Source of the DNA: Terrabacter sp. Ter38
GTDB taxonomy: Bacteria > Actinomycetota > Actinomycetes > Actinomycetales > Dermatophilaceae
Reading direction: 5' to 3'
Assembly (NCBI RefSeq): GCF_024519435.1
Contig: NZ_JALJRZ010000015.1
Span: 20,057-84,056, forward strand
Length of the DNA stretch: 64,000 bases
Shown: one piece after another, positions 27,142 to 36,738 of the stretch
Layout of the letters: each line of letters starts with the position of its first letter
Position numbering within the stretch: the first letter of the stretch is position 1
Notes under the pieces: generated by a model
Told to the model about the DNA's origin: nothing
Databases searched by the model: none
Seen by the model: only the letters and a program-made list of their open reading frames with translations
Translations under genes and position numbers: made by a program

Positions 27142-27193
27142 ACCGACGGGTACCGGCGCGTCGCACCCGTGAGCACGCCCGATGGAGGACGTT

Positions 27194-28339
27194 ATGCCCC
27201 GCAACATCTACGACGAGGACCACGAGGCGATGCGCGCCTCCGCGCGCGAGTTCGTCGCCCGCACGCTCGCCCCGCGCGCCGAGGAGATGATCGAGGGGAA
27301 GTCGATCCCGCGCGACATCTGGCTCGAGGCCGGCAAGCAGGGCTTCTTCGGCCTCGACATCCCCGAGGAGTTCGGCGGCGCCGGCGTCGACGACTACCGC
27401 TTCAACGCCGTGGTGGCCGAGGAGATGTCGCGCTTCAACGCCGCGACGAGCTCGTGCTTCGGCATCCACTCCGACGTGTGCCCGCCCTACATCGTCGACC
27501 TCGGCACCGAGGAGCAGAAGCAGCGCTGGCTGCCCGGCATGGCGAGCGGTGAGCTCATCTGCGCCATCGCCATGACGGAGCCCTCCGGCGGCTCCGACCT
27601 GGCCGCGCTCAAGACGACCGCCGTCCGCGACGGTGACTCGTGGATCCTCAACGGCTCCAAGACGTTCATCACCAACGGCTACCAGGCCGACCTCGTCATC
27701 GTGGCGGCGCGTACCGACCCGTCCAAGGGCGCCAAGGGCATCACGCTGCTCATGGTCGAGCGCGGCATGGAGGGCTTCGAGAACGGCCGCAAGCTCGACA
27801 AGGTCGGCATGGACGAGTCCGACACGGCCGAGCTCTTCTTCGAGAACGTCCGCGTCCCCGACGAGAACCGCCTCGGCCCCGAGGGCATGGGCTTCATCTC
27901 GATGATGCAGCGCCTCCCTCAGGAGCGCGTCGGCGCCGCCGTCTCCAACGTCGCCCACGCCAAGGCGATCCTCGAGGAGACGATCCAGTACGCCAAGGAC
28001 CGCAAGGCCTTCGGCCAGCCCATCGGCGCCTTCCAGCACAACAAGTTCCTCATGGCCGAGCTGGTGACCAAGATCGAGGTCGCCGAGGCCTACGTCGACG
28101 ACTGCGTCGCAGCCCACGCCGAGGGCAAGCTCTCGGCCGTCGACGCCGCCAAGGCGAAGTGGTGGAGCTCCGAGGTCCAGAACGACGTGCTGGACCACTG
28201 CGTCCAGCTGCACGGCGGCTACGGCTTCATGAACGAGTACCGCGTGGCCCGCGCCTGGCGCGACGCCCGCGTCACGAAGATCTGGGCCGGCTCCAACGAG
28301 ATCATGAAGGAGCTCATCGGCCGGGACCTCGGCTTCTGA
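27194..28339 (+). CDS. Acyl-CoA dehydrogenase
   Basis: FAD enzyme introducing an alpha,beta double bond into an acyl-CoA; 381 aa. Domain order is normal: N-terminal helices (MPRNIYDEDHEAMRASAREFV), the FAD/substrate motif CAIAMTEPSGGSDLAAL, the WILNGSKTFITNG strand and a C-terminal helical domain ending IWAGSNEIMKELIGR. The Glu in LPQERVG (near residue 240) sits where isovaleryl/long-chain enzymes place their catalytic base, so a branched or long substrate is likely (inference). ATG 27194 is preceded by GGAGG at 27183-27187. Its stop overlaps the SDR start. Confidence 0.92.
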   Translation: MPRNIYDEDHEAMRASAREFVARTLAPRAEEMIEGKSIPRDIWLEAGKQGFFGLDIPEEFGGAGVDDYRFNAVVAEEMSRFNAATSSCFGIHSDVCPPYIVDLGTEEQKQRWLPGMASGELICAIAMTEPSGGSDLAALKTTAVRDGDSWILNGSKTFITNGYQADLVIVAARTDPSKGAKGITLLMVERGMEGFENGRKLDKVGMDESDTAELFFENVRVPDENRLGPEGMGFISMMQRLPQERVGAAVSNVAHAKAILEETIQYAKDRKAFGQPIGAFQHNKFLMAELVTKIEVAEAYVDDCVAAHAEGKLSAVDAAKAKWWSSEVQNDVLDHCVQLHGGYGFMNEYRVARAWRDARVTKIWAGSNEIMKELIGRDLGF

Positions 28340-29115
28340 TGGCGGCCGACGTGGGCCGCAGGCGCCACGAGGGCGCCGTCGCGATCATCACCGGTGCCAG
28401 TCGGGGGATCGGGCTCGGCATCGCCGAGCGCCTCGTCGCCGAGGGGGCCAAGGTGGTCATCACGGCGCGCAAGCCCGAGGCGCTCGCTGAGGCCGTGGAG
28501 CGGCTCGGCGGTCCGGATCACGCCCTCGGCGTCGCGGGCAACGCGGCCGACGAGTCCCACCAGGACGAGGTCATCGCAGCGGCGCGCGAGACGTTCGGCG
28601 GGCTCCACCTGCTCGTCAACAACACCGGTATCAACCCCGTCTACGGGCCGATGCTCGACTCCGGGCTCGACATCGCGCGCAAGGTGCTCGACGTCAACGT
28701 CGTGGCGGCGTTCTCGTGGATCAAGAAGGCGGTCGCGGCGGGGCTCGGCGACGAGGCCCACCCCGGGTCCGTCGTCAACCTCGCCTCCGTCGCCGGTCAG
28801 GGCGCGAGCGGCGTCATCGGCTGGTACGGCGTGTCCAAGGCCGCACTCATCCACCTGACGACCGAGCTCGGCTACGAGCTCGGTCCCGACGTGCGGGTCA
28901 ATGCCGTCGCGCCGGCCGTCGTCAAGACGAAGTTCGCCGAGGCGCTCTACGAGGGGCGCGAGGAGAAGGTCGTCCGTGCCTACCCGATGAAGCGTCTGGG
29001 TCTGCCGGAGGACGTAGCCGGCGCCGTCAGCTTCCTGCTGAGTCGCGACGCGTCGTGGGTCACCGGTCAGACGCTGACGATCGATGGTGGCGTCACCCTG
29101 GGTGGCGCGCTCTAG
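28339..29115 (+). CDS. Short-chain dehydrogenase/reductase
   Basis: A 258-aa classical SDR. The cofactor motif TGASRGIG is at about residues 19-26, NNTGI replaces the usual NNAG loop, the catalytic Ser is in VVNLASVAGQGAS and YGVSK holds the Tyr-x-x-x-Lys pair. The C-terminus DGGVTLGG is typical. ATG 28339 shares one base with the preceding stop (TGATG), so the protein is coupled to the acyl-CoA dehydrogenase and probably oxidises a hydroxyacyl intermediate of the same catabolic route. A perfect terminator hairpin follows. Confidence 0.9.
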   Translation: MAADVGRRRHEGAVAIITGASRGIGLGIAERLVAEGAKVVITARKPEALAEAVERLGGPDHALGVAGNAADESHQDEVIAAARETFGGLHLLVNNTGINPVYGPMLDSGLDIARKVLDVNVVAAFSWIKKAVAAGLGDEAHPGSVVNLASVAGQGASGVIGWYGVSKAALIHLTTELGYELGPDVRVNAVAPAVVKTKFAEALYEGREEKVVRAYPMKRLGLPEDVAGAVSFLLSRDASWVTGQTLTIDGGVTLGGAL

Positions 29116-29160
29116 GAGATCGCTTGCGCCGCAAGCCGATCCGACGACTGCATCTGCCGT

Positions 29161-29188
29161 CCGGCCCCGTGCGACTGCACGGGGCCGG
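29161..29188 (+). terminator. Perfect 12-bp hairpin after the SDR gene
   Basis: CCGGCCCCGTGC (29161-29172) and GCACGGGGCCGG (29177-29188) with loop GACT, 45 bases past the stop and just upstream of the siderophore promoter. Confidence 0.8.
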
Positions 29189-29206
29189 TGGCATGCCGGG
29201 ACGGGT

Positions 29207-29250
29207 TTGACAGAAGTTAGGTGAGGCTTACTAAGGTAAGCCTAACCTAA
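29207..29250 (+). promoter_or_regulatory. Iron-regulated promoter with overlapping IdeR/DtxR boxes
   Basis: TTGACA at 29207-29212 is a perfect -35. Downstream, TAAGGTAAGCCTAACCTAA (29232-29250) matches the DtxR/IdeR consensus TTAGGTTAGSCTAACCTAA at 17 of 19 positions. A second, weaker box (29217-29235) overlaps it in opposite phase, so that 15-base arms 29217-29231 and 29236-29250 pair with one mismatch. Occupancy would cover the -10 region. This predicts repression of the uptake operon when iron is plentiful. Confidence 0.88.
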
Positions 29251-29315
29251 TGCTGTCTCGGGGAGTGTCCGACAGAGGTGGCTTGGGACCCGTCCCCGAC
29301 AGAGAGACCGTCACC

Positions 29316-30380
29316 GTGTCGCGCCTTCGCACTGCCCTCCTCGCCGCCGTCGCCTCGGCCCTCGTCCTCGGCGGCTGCACCACCGGACCCGGGGACAGCT
29401 CCGACCCGGCTCCTGCCGCAGCGGCAGCGGGAGGGGGCGGGTCCCCGGGAGCCGACCCGACGGCATACCCCGTCACCCTGAAGGACGCCTTCGGCACGGC
29501 CACCATCACGAAGGAGCCGCAGCGGGTCGTCACGCTCGGCTGGTCCGACGCCGACCACGTGGCAGCGCTCGGGGTGGCCCCGGTCGGTGCCCCCAAGGTC
29601 ACCTGGGGCGGCAACGCGAACCACTCGACGGACTGGTTCGACGCACAGCTGGCCACCTTCGGTGGCGCCGCGCCGACCCGCTTCGACGACGCCGACGGCA
29701 ACCCCGTCGAGGAGATCGCCAGGCTGGCGCCCGACCTCATCCTCGCGACGAACTCCGGCATCACGAAGGACGAGTACGACACGCTGAGCAAGCTCGCACC
29801 CGTCGTCGCCTATCCGGAGGTCGCCTACGGCACGCCGTGGCAGACCTCGCTGGAGACGATCGGCAAGGCGCTCGGGCGCTCCACGCAGGCAGCTGCCGTC
29901 GAGGCGAAGACCGTCGGGGCGCTCGAAGGCGCCCGGGCGACGTACCCGCAGCTCGCGGGCAAGACCTTCATCTACGGCTACGTCGCCCCGACCGACCTCT
30001 CGCAGATCGGCTTCTACACCCCGAGCGACCTCCGCCCGCAGATGCTGACCGAGCTCGGCATGAAGAACGCGCCGTTCGTCGAGAAGCGGGCCCAAGGCTC
30101 CACGGAGTTCTACCTGACCGTCAGTGCCGAGCAGGCGTCGACGCTCGAGGCCGACGTCTTCCTCACCTACATCACCGAGGACTCCGAGGTCGGCGTCATG
30201 ACGAAGGACCCGCTCGTCGGCCAGGTGCCCGCGATCAAGGCGGGTGCGCTCGTCGCGACGAAGGACCAGAAGGTGGGCCTGACGATGAGCTCGCCGACGC
30301 CGCTGTCCATCCCGTACATGACCGAGCTGTTCGTGCCGCTCGTGGCGGCCGCGGCCGACAAGGCCGACGCCGCCCGATGA
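29316..30380 (+). CDS. Iron-siderophore ABC transporter substrate-binding lipoprotein
   Basis: Periplasmic-binding-protein type III receptor (FepB/FhuD class), 354 aa from GTG 29316. The signal peptide ends in the lipobox VLGGC with Cys21, followed by a Ser/Pro/Gly linker. The mature domain reads YPVTLKDAFGTATITKEPQRVVTLGWSDADHVAALG, LAPDLILATNSGITKDEYDTLSKLAPVVAYP and so on, typical of ferric-siderophore binders. The in-frame ATG at 29250 lies inside the IdeR box and is not the start. First gene of a five-gene operon; its stop overlaps the first permease (ATGA). Confidence 0.92.
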   Translation: MSRLRTALLAAVASALVLGGCTTGPGDSSDPAPAAAAAGGGGSPGADPTAYPVTLKDAFGTATITKEPQRVVTLGWSDADHVAALGVAPVGAPKVTWGGNANHSTDWFDAQLATFGGAAPTRFDDADGNPVEEIARLAPDLILATNSGITKDEYDTLSKLAPVVAYPEVAYGTPWQTSLETIGKALGRSTQAAAVEAKTVGALEGARATYPQLAGKTFIYGYVAPTDLSQIGFYTPSDLRPQMLTELGMKNAPFVEKRAQGSTEFYLTVSAEQASTLEADVFLTYITEDSEVGVMTKDPLVGQVPAIKAGALVATKDQKVGLTMSSPTPLSIPYMTELFVPLVAAAADKADAAR

Positions 30381-31456
30381 GTGCCCCCACGACCCTCGAA
30401 CGGGAGGGGCCGGTGTCGTCGACCGGCGGCGAGACCGGGGGAGCCCGGGGAGTCGGGAGTGCGCGGCGCCGCCCCCCAGGGCTCGCAGTCCTCCTGCTCG
30501 CCCTGCTCGTCGTGGCCGTCGTCACGTCGATCGCGCTCGGATCCAAGGCGATTCCTCTCGGCGACCTCCTGCAGGTGCTCACGGGGGACGGAGACGGCAT
30601 GGCCGACCGCGGCATCGTCGAGGCCAGGGTCGCCAGGACGGTCGTGGGCGTCCTCGTCGGCGCCGGCCTCGCCGTCGCGGGCGCGGCGATGCAGGGGCTC
30701 ACCCGCAACCCGCTCGCGGACCCCGGCCTGCTCGGCGTCAACGCCGGCGCCGGACTCGCCGTCGTCGTGGCGATCTCGGTCTTCGGCGTCGGCTCGCTCA
30801 GCGGCTACGTCTGGTGGGCGATGGCAGGTGCAGGCCTCGCGGCCGTCCTCGTCCACGCGCTCGCCGGGCTCGCCAGGGGTGGCGTGATGCCCCTGCGCCT
30901 CACGCTCGCGGGTGCAGCCGTCTCGGCCGGCCTCGCGAGCTGGTCGTCGGGGGTCCTCGTCTCGAGCCGACAGTCCTTCGACTCCTTCCGCTTCTGGCAG
31001 GTCGGCACCATCGGGGGGCGTGGCCTCGACCTCGTCGTCACCGTGCTGCCCTTCTTCGCCGTGGGGCTCGTCGTCGTCCTCCTCGCCGTGCGTCGGCTCA
31101 ATGCCCTCGCCCTCGGTGACGACCTCGCCCGCAGCCTCGGAGAGAACGTCGTCCTCGCCCGCGCCGCCGTCGCCCTCGGTGTCGCCGTCCTCTGCGGCGC
31201 GTCGACGGCGCTCGCAGGGCCGATCGGCTTCCTCGGCCTCGTCGTGCCCCATGTGGCCCGCTTCGTCGTCGGCCCCGACCACCGGCGGATCGTCCCGGTG
31301 TGCCTCGTGGCCGGGCCGACGCTGCTGCTCGCCGCAGACACCGTCGGGCGCCTCGTGGCCCAGCCGAGCGAGGTGCAGGCCGGCATCATGACCGCCGTCA
31401 TCGGCGTGCCCTTCTTCGTCGTGCTCGTGCGCCGCGGACGGATGGCGAGCCTGTGA
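30377..31456 (+). CDS. FecCD-family iron-siderophore permease, subunit 1
   Basis: A 359-aa inner-membrane permease with about 9-10 helices after a 45-residue polar N-terminus. Family motifs are VARTVVGVLVGAGLAVAGAAMQGLTRNPLADPGLLGVNAGAG and, near the C-terminus, GPIGFLGLVVPHVARFVVGPDHR. It forms a heterodimer with the next product. The start ATG 30377 overlaps the lipoprotein stop, and its own TGA overlaps the next GTG (GTGA). Confidence 0.92.
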   Translation: MSAPTTLEREGPVSSTGGETGGARGVGSARRRPPGLAVLLLALLVVAVVTSIALGSKAIPLGDLLQVLTGDGDGMADRGIVEARVARTVVGVLVGAGLAVAGAAMQGLTRNPLADPGLLGVNAGAGLAVVVAISVFGVGSLSGYVWWAMAGAGLAAVLVHALAGLARGGVMPLRLTLAGAAVSAGLASWSSGVLVSSRQSFDSFRFWQVGTIGGRGLDLVVTVLPFFAVGLVVVLLAVRRLNALALGDDLARSLGENVVLARAAVALGVAVLCGASTALAGPIGFLGLVVPHVARFVVGPDHRRIVPVCLVAGPTLLLAADTVGRLVAQPSEVQAGIMTAVIGVPFFVVLVRRGRMASL

Positions 31457-32550
31457 ACGCCGACGTGCTCACCCCGAGCGGTGCCGTCGCCGACCCGCGC
31501 GCCGTGGCGGCGGAAGAGTCCGACGACCTCGCCCGCGTCGTGCGGGCCCGGCGACGTCCGGCGCGTCGGGTGCACCTCGTCATCGCGGCCCTCGCGGTGG
31601 CTGCGCTCGCCGCCGTGCTCGTCCGCGTGCTCCTCGGCGACTACGTCGTCGCGCTCACCGACCTGCTGCTGATCCTCCGGGGCGAGACGCCGCCCGACGC
31701 GCCGGGCGCCTCCTTCATCGTCATGGAGGCCAAGCTGCCGCGTGCCCTGCTGGGGCTCCTCGCGGGTCTGGCGTTCGGGGCGGCAGGGGCGATGTTCCAG
31801 ACCACCTTGCGCAATCCGCTGGCGAGCCCCGACATCATCGGCATCAGCCTCGGGGCGTCCGCCGCAGCGGTCATCGCCCTGACCTTGCTCGACGCGCAGG
31901 GCCTCTGGCTGCCGGCCGCAGCCCTGCTCGGGGCGGTGGCCGTCAGCCTGCTCATGTATGCCGTGGGCCGCGGGACGACGCTCGCCGGCCAGCGCATGGT
32001 GCTCGTCGGCATCGGCGTCGCCGCCCTCCTGTCGAGCGTCATCCAGTTCGTCATGACGCGCACCTCGATCCAGGACGCGCAGGCGGCCCTCGTCTGGCTC
32101 ACCGGGAGCCTCGCGCGTGCCACGTGGCCCGTCATCGGGCTGCTCTCGGCCGCGGTGCTCGTGCTCGCGCCCCTGCTCGCCGTGTGCGCGCGGTGGATGC
32201 GCCTCGCCGAGCTAGGCGACGAGCTGTCGACGACCCTCGGGGCGCCCGCAGGTCGGGCTCGTCTCGGGCTCGTCGTCGCGGTGGCCCTCGCCGCCGTCGC
32301 GACGAGCGCGACCGGGCCCATCGCGTTCGTCGCCTTCCTCGCGGGGCCGATCGCGCGCCGGCTCTGCGGTGGCCGGCCCTCCCTGTGGGCGGCCGCCCTC
32401 GTCGGGGCCGTCGTCGTCGTGCTGTCGGACTTCGCCGGCGACTACCTCATCCCCGCCGTAAACCTCCCCGTCGGCGTCGTCACGGGCGCCCTCGGGGCAC
32501 CCCTCATGCTCGCGGTCGTCGTCACCGCGGACCGAGCCGGAAAGGCCTGA
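31453..32550 (+). CDS. FecCD-family iron-siderophore permease, subunit 2
   Basis: A 365-aa partner permease; GTG 31453 overlaps the previous stop. Conserved segments: MEAKLPRALLGLLAGLAFGAAGAMFQTTLRNPLASPDIIGISLGASAA and GPIAFVAFLAGPIARRLCGG, each contacting the ATPase through the coupling-helix region. An N-terminal stretch of ~45 polar residues precedes the first helix. One base separates its stop from the ATPase ATG. Confidence 0.92.
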   Translation: MNADVLTPSGAVADPRAVAAEESDDLARVVRARRRPARRVHLVIAALAVAALAAVLVRVLLGDYVVALTDLLLILRGETPPDAPGASFIVMEAKLPRALLGLLAGLAFGAAGAMFQTTLRNPLASPDIIGISLGASAAAVIALTLLDAQGLWLPAAALLGAVAVSLLMYAVGRGTTLAGQRMVLVGIGVAALLSSVIQFVMTRTSIQDAQAALVWLTGSLARATWPVIGLLSAAVLVLAPLLAVCARWMRLAELGDELSTTLGAPAGRARLGLVVAVALAAVATSATGPIAFVAFLAGPIARRLCGGRPSLWAAALVGAVVVVLSDFAGDYLIPAVNLPVGVVTGALGAPLMLAVVVTADRAGKA

Positions 32551-32551
32551 C

Positions 32552-33403
32552 ATGACCTCCGCGACCCTGGCGCCCCCCATCGCTGACGGCACCGCCGTGC
32601 GCGCGCGTGGCCTGACGCTCTCCTACGACGGTCGGCGGGTCGTGGAGCACCTCGACCTCGACGTGCCGGCCGGCAGGATCACCGTCGTCGTCGGGCCCAA
32701 CGGCTGCGGCAAGTCGACCCTCCTGCGCGGGCTCTCGCGTCTGTTGCACCCCATCGAGGGCAGCATCCACCTCGCCTCCGACGGCGCCCGCGACGACGTC
32801 TGGTCGCTGCGGCCCAAGGAGTTCGCCCGCCGCGTCGCGCTCCTCCCGCAGAGCCCGCCGGTCCCCGAGGGCATCACCGTCGTCGACCTCGTCGGTCGCG
32901 GTCGACACCCGCACCACACCCTCGTCCGCCGGTGGTCGGAGGCCGACGACGAGGCCGTCGCCCGGGCCATGCGCGCGACCGGGACCCTCGAGCTGGCCGA
33001 GCGACCCGTCGACGAGCTGTCCGGCGGCCAGCGACAGCGCGTGTGGATCGCCCTGACGCTGGCCCAGGAGACCGACGTCGTGCTCCTCGACGAGCCCACG
33101 ACCTACCTCGACCTCGCGCACCAGATCGACGTCCTGGACCTGTTGCGCGACCTCAACCGCAGCCGGGGGACGACCGTCGTCATGGTCCTGCACGACCTCA
33201 ACCTCGCGGCCCGCTACGCCGACCACGTCCTCGCCCTGCGCGACGGCCGTCTCGTCGGCAGCGGCGCGCCGGCGGACCTCGTCGACGAGGAGTTCGTGGC
33301 GCGGGTCTTCGGCCTCGGCAGCCGCGTCATCGCCGATCCCGTCACCGGCTCGCCGCTCGTCGTGCCCACCTCCACCCACCACCAGTGCGGAGCCACCTCG
33401 TGA
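32552..33403 (+). CDS. Iron-siderophore ABC transporter ATP-binding protein
   Basis: A 283-aa FecE/FepC-type ATPase. Walker A GPNGCGKST is near residue 47, followed by the Q-loop LLPQSPPVPEGITV, signature LSGGQRQRVWIAL, Walker B VVLLDEPTTYLDL and H-loop VLHDLNLAARYADH. It energises import through the two preceding permeases. Its TGA overlaps GTG of the siderophore-interacting protein. Confidence 0.94.
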   Translation: MTSATLAPPIADGTAVRARGLTLSYDGRRVVEHLDLDVPAGRITVVVGPNGCGKSTLLRGLSRLLHPIEGSIHLASDGARDDVWSLRPKEFARRVALLPQSPPVPEGITVVDLVGRGRHPHHTLVRRWSEADDEAVARAMRATGTLELAERPVDELSGGQRQRVWIALTLAQETDVVLLDEPTTYLDLAHQIDVLDLLRDLNRSRGTTVVMVLHDLNLAARYADHVLALRDGRLVGSGAPADLVDEEFVARVFGLGSRVIADPVTGSPLVVPTSTHHQCGATS

Positions 33404-34386
33404 CCACGACCGCCGTCAGCCCCGTCCTGCTCCTCACTGCCGTCGTCCGACGGGTCGAGCGACTCAGTCCGTCCTTCGTCCGAATCAGTCTGGGCGGCAA
33501 CGGTTTCGAGCACCTCGGGCCCGCGGGGCCCACGCTCGACCAACGCGTCAAGCTGCTCATCCCGTCGCCGGGGCGGCCCGCGCCGAGCGCGCTCCTCGAC
33601 CCCGACGGGTGGTATGCCGTGTGGCTCGCGCTGCCCGAGGCGGAGCGTGGTCACCTGCGCACCTACACGGCCCGCGCCGTCGAGGGGGAGGGGGCCGACC
33701 GCCGGCTCGTCGTCGACTTCGTGCTGCACGGTCACGGTCCGCACGAGGCGGCCGGCGCCGCTGTCGGTCCCGCCGGCACGTGGGCGGCGGGTGCAGCCGT
33801 CGGCGACGAGATCGGCCTGCTCGCCCCGCGGCGTGGTCACGAACACGACTTCGGAGGGATCGAGTTCGACCCGGGGGCGGCGAGGCGTCTCGTCCTCGTC
33901 GCCGACGAGACGGCCCTCCCCGCCCTCGCCTCGATCGTCGAGTCCCTACCGGCGGGCACCCGGGGTGTGGCCGTCGTGGAGGTGCCCGACGACACGGACT
34001 TCCTCGACGTCCGCTTCCCGGCCGGGATCGAGCCTCACTGGATCGCTCGGGGAGCCCGACCCCGGGGTGAGCAGACACTCGCCGTGCTGCGCGCATGCCT
34101 GGACCTGTGCCCGCACGAGCGTGGCCTCGCGGACGCGCCGGCCCTCGGCCCTGCCGTCGACCTCGACGACGACGTGTGGGAGACCCCGACCCGCAGCTCC
34201 TCGGGCGCCGACGTCACGACGGTGAGCAACGAGCCGGGGTGGGCGGACGTCAGGGAGACGTACGCGTGGGTCGCCGGCGACTCCGACACGGTCAAGGCCT
34301 GTCGACGCCTCCTCGTGGGCGAGGGAGGCATGCCCCGTCCGCAGGTCGCCTTCATGGGGTACTGGAAGCAGGGACGCGCCAGCTGA
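33400..34386 (+). CDS. Siderophore-interacting protein (FAD-binding ferric reductase)
   Basis: A 328-aa SIP-family flavoprotein that reduces ferric siderophore in the cytoplasm so iron can be released. The FAD motif RTYTARAVEG is near residue 87 and the FVLHGHGPHEAAGAAVGPAGTWA segment is family-typical. The NAD(P)H domain LVADETALPALASIVESLP follows, and the C-terminal YAWVAGDSDTVKACRRLLVGEGGMPRPQVAFMGYWKQGR matches the family end. GTG 33400 overlaps the ATPase stop. Last gene of the IdeR-controlled operon; the 180 bases to treX show no gene. Confidence 0.92.
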   Translation: MTTTAVSPVLLLTAVVRRVERLSPSFVRISLGGNGFEHLGPAGPTLDQRVKLLIPSPGRPAPSALLDPDGWYAVWLALPEAERGHLRTYTARAVEGEGADRRLVVDFVLHGHGPHEAAGAAVGPAGTWAAGAAVGDEIGLLAPRRGHEHDFGGIEFDPGAARRLVLVADETALPALASIVESLPAGTRGVAVVEVPDDTDFLDVRFPAGIEPHWIARGARPRGEQTLAVLRACLDLCPHERGLADAPALGPAVDLDDDVWETPTRSSSGADVTTVSNEPGWADVRETYAWVAGDSDTVKACRRLLVGEGGMPRPQVAFMGYWKQGRAS

Positions 34387-34566
34387 GCAGCGCCTTCCCC
34401 ACCCGCCCCGACGGGCGCGTCGCGGCACGGCGCGCCGACCGGCATACGGCCGTTTGCGCTCGACGGGCCCGGGCAGGAGAGAATGCGCTGTGCGGCCACC
34501 GTCGTCCGCAGGTCGCCACGCCGTGGCGCCGCGGCACTGCCGCGACCGAACGACGGAAGAAGGTCC

Positions 34567-36738
34567 ATGGAGATCTGGCCGGGCAAGCCCTACCCACTCG
34601 GAGCGACGTACGACGGCTCGGGGGTCAACTTCGCCGTCTTCTCCGAGGTCGCCGAACGCATCGAGCTCTGCCTGCTCGACGACGACCTGAACGAGACGCG
34701 CTTCGACCTGCCCGAGACGGACGGCTTCGTGTGGCACGGCTACGTCCCCTACGTGCAGCCCGGGCAGCGCTACGGCTTCCGCGTCCACGGACCCTACGAC
34801 CCCGCGAACGGCCACCGCTGCAACCCGAGCAAGTTCCTGCTCGACCCGTACGCCAAGGCGATCGAGGGCCAGGCCGAGAACGACCAGTCGCTCTACTCGT
34901 ACACCTTCGGCGACGCGAAGGCTGCGACGACGACGAAGATCAACACGGACGACAACGTGCGCCACACGATGCACTCCATCGTCATCAACCCGTTCTTCGA
35001 CTGGGGCGACGACCGTCCGCCGCGCCACGAGTACCACGAGAGCATCATCTACGAGGCCCACGTCAAGGGGCTGACGATGCTCCACCCGGAGATCCCCGAG
35101 GAGATCCGCGGCACGTATGCCGGCATCGCGCACCCGGCGACGATCAAGCACCTGAGCGACCTCGGCATCACCGCCATCGAGCTCATGCCCGTGCACCAGT
35201 TCGTCCAGGACGCGCCGCTCGTCGACCGCGGCCTGTCCAACTACTGGGGTTACAACACCATCGGCTTCCTCGCACCGCACAACGAGTACGCCGCCGGTGG
35301 GCAGCGTGGCCAGCAGGTGCTCGAGTTCAAGGCCATGGTCAAGGCGCTGCACGCGGCCAACATCGAGGTCATCCTCGACGTCGTCTACAACCACACGGCC
35401 GAGGGCAACCACATGGGCCCGACGCTGGCCTTCCGCGGGCTCGACAACAACAGCTACTACCGCCTCGTCGGAAACGACCTCAGCCACTACTACGACACCA
35501 CGGGCACGGGCAACAGCCTCCTCATGCGCAGCCCGCACGTGCTGCAGCTGATCATGGACTCCCTCCGCTACTGGGTCACCGAGATGCACGTCGACGGCTT
35601 CCGCTTCGACCTCGCCGCGACACTGGCCCGCCAGTTCCACGAGGTCGACAAGCTCTCGGCCTTCTTCGACCTCATCCAGCAGGACCCGGTCGTCAGCCAG
35701 GTCAAGCTCATCGCCGAGCCGTGGGACGTCGGTGAGGGCGGCTACCAGGTGGGCAACTTCCCCCCGCTCTGGACCGAGTGGAACGGCAAGTACCGCGACA
35801 CGGTGCGCGACTTCTGGCGGGGGGAGGGCGGCGCGCTCGGCGAGTTCGCCTCTCGTTTCACGGGATCCAGCGACCTCTACGAGCACTCAGGGCGCAAGCC
35901 GATCGCCTCGATCAACTTCGTGACGGCCCACGACGGCTTCACCCTGCGCGACCTCGTGTCCTACAACGACAAGCACAACGAGGCCAACGGCGAGGGCAAC
36001 AACGACGGCGAGAGCCACAACCGGTCGTGGAACTGCGGCGTCGAGGGTCCGACCACCGACCCGGTCATCCGTGACCTGCGGCTGCGCCAGCAGCGCAACT
36101 TCCTCACGACGCTGCTCTTCTCCCAGGGCGTGCCGATGATGCTCCACGGTGACGAGCTCGGCCGCACCCAGGGCGGCAACAACAACGGCTACTGCCAGGA
36201 CAACGACATCTCGTGGATCCAGTGGGTCCTCGACGAGGACGACCAGAAGCTGCTCGTCTTCACGCAGTCGCTGGTCAAGCTGCGCCGCGAGCACCCGGTG
36301 TTCCGCCGCCGCCGGTTCTTCGCCGGCAACGCCGACCACGGCGGCGAGAGCGAGCTCGGGGACATCGCCTGGTTCACGCCCGAGGCGCAGCACATGGACG
36401 AGGAGGCCTGGAGCAACGGACTCGCCAAGTCGCTGATGATCTTCCTCAACGGCTCGGCCATCCCCGAGCCGGACCCACGCGGCCAGCAGATCCTCGACGA
36501 CTCGTTCCTCGTGATGTTCAACGCCCACCAGGAGCCGCTGACCTTCACGCTGCCCGACGAAGAGTACGGCGCCGAGTGGATCCCGGTCATCGACACGGCC
36601 CTGCACGAGGTCGAGGCCAACCACCTCGACGCGACGTGGCAGATCCAGGTCCAGCCGCGCAGCATCGTCGTGCTGAGGTGCCCGCGCGAGATCGTCTCGC
36701 CCATCATCCCCGGTATCACGGAGGAGGCCACCGCGTGA
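34567..36738 (+). CDS. treX: Glycogen debranching enzyme (TreX/GlgX)
   Basis: GH13_11 isoamylase-type enzyme that removes alpha-1,6 branches from glycogen/maltodextrin; 723 aa. An N-terminal CBM48 domain (residues 1-120, EIWPGKPYPLGATYDGSGVNFAVFS) precedes the barrel. Catalytic Asp348 (VDGFRFDLA), Glu384 (LIAEPWDVG) and Asp456 (TAHDGFTLRD) are in place. GGAAGAAGG just before ATG 34567 fixes the start. It leads a treX-treY-treZ operon with 4-base overlaps, providing linear dextrins for trehalose formation. Confidence 0.94.
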   Translation: MEIWPGKPYPLGATYDGSGVNFAVFSEVAERIELCLLDDDLNETRFDLPETDGFVWHGYVPYVQPGQRYGFRVHGPYDPANGHRCNPSKFLLDPYAKAIEGQAENDQSLYSYTFGDAKAATTTKINTDDNVRHTMHSIVINPFFDWGDDRPPRHEYHESIIYEAHVKGLTMLHPEIPEEIRGTYAGIAHPATIKHLSDLGITAIELMPVHQFVQDAPLVDRGLSNYWGYNTIGFLAPHNEYAAGGQRGQQVLEFKAMVKALHAANIEVILDVVYNHTAEGNHMGPTLAFRGLDNNSYYRLVGNDLSHYYDTTGTGNSLLMRSPHVLQLIMDSLRYWVTEMHVDGFRFDLAATLARQFHEVDKLSAFFDLIQQDPVVSQVKLIAEPWDVGEGGYQVGNFPPLWTEWNGKYRDTVRDFWRGEGGALGEFASRFTGSSDLYEHSGRKPIASINFVTAHDGFTLRDLVSYNDKHNEANGEGNNDGESHNRSWNCGVEGPTTDPVIRDLRLRQQRNFLTTLLFSQGVPMMLHGDELGRTQGGNNNGYCQDNDISWIQWVLDEDDQKLLVFTQSLVKLRREHPVFRRRRFFAGNADHGGESELGDIAWFTPEAQHMDEEAWSNGLAKSLMIFLNGSAIPEPDPRGQQILDDSFLVMFNAHQEPLTFTLPDEEYGAEWIPVIDTALHEVEANHLDATWQIQVQPRSIVVLRCPREIVSPIIPGITEEATA

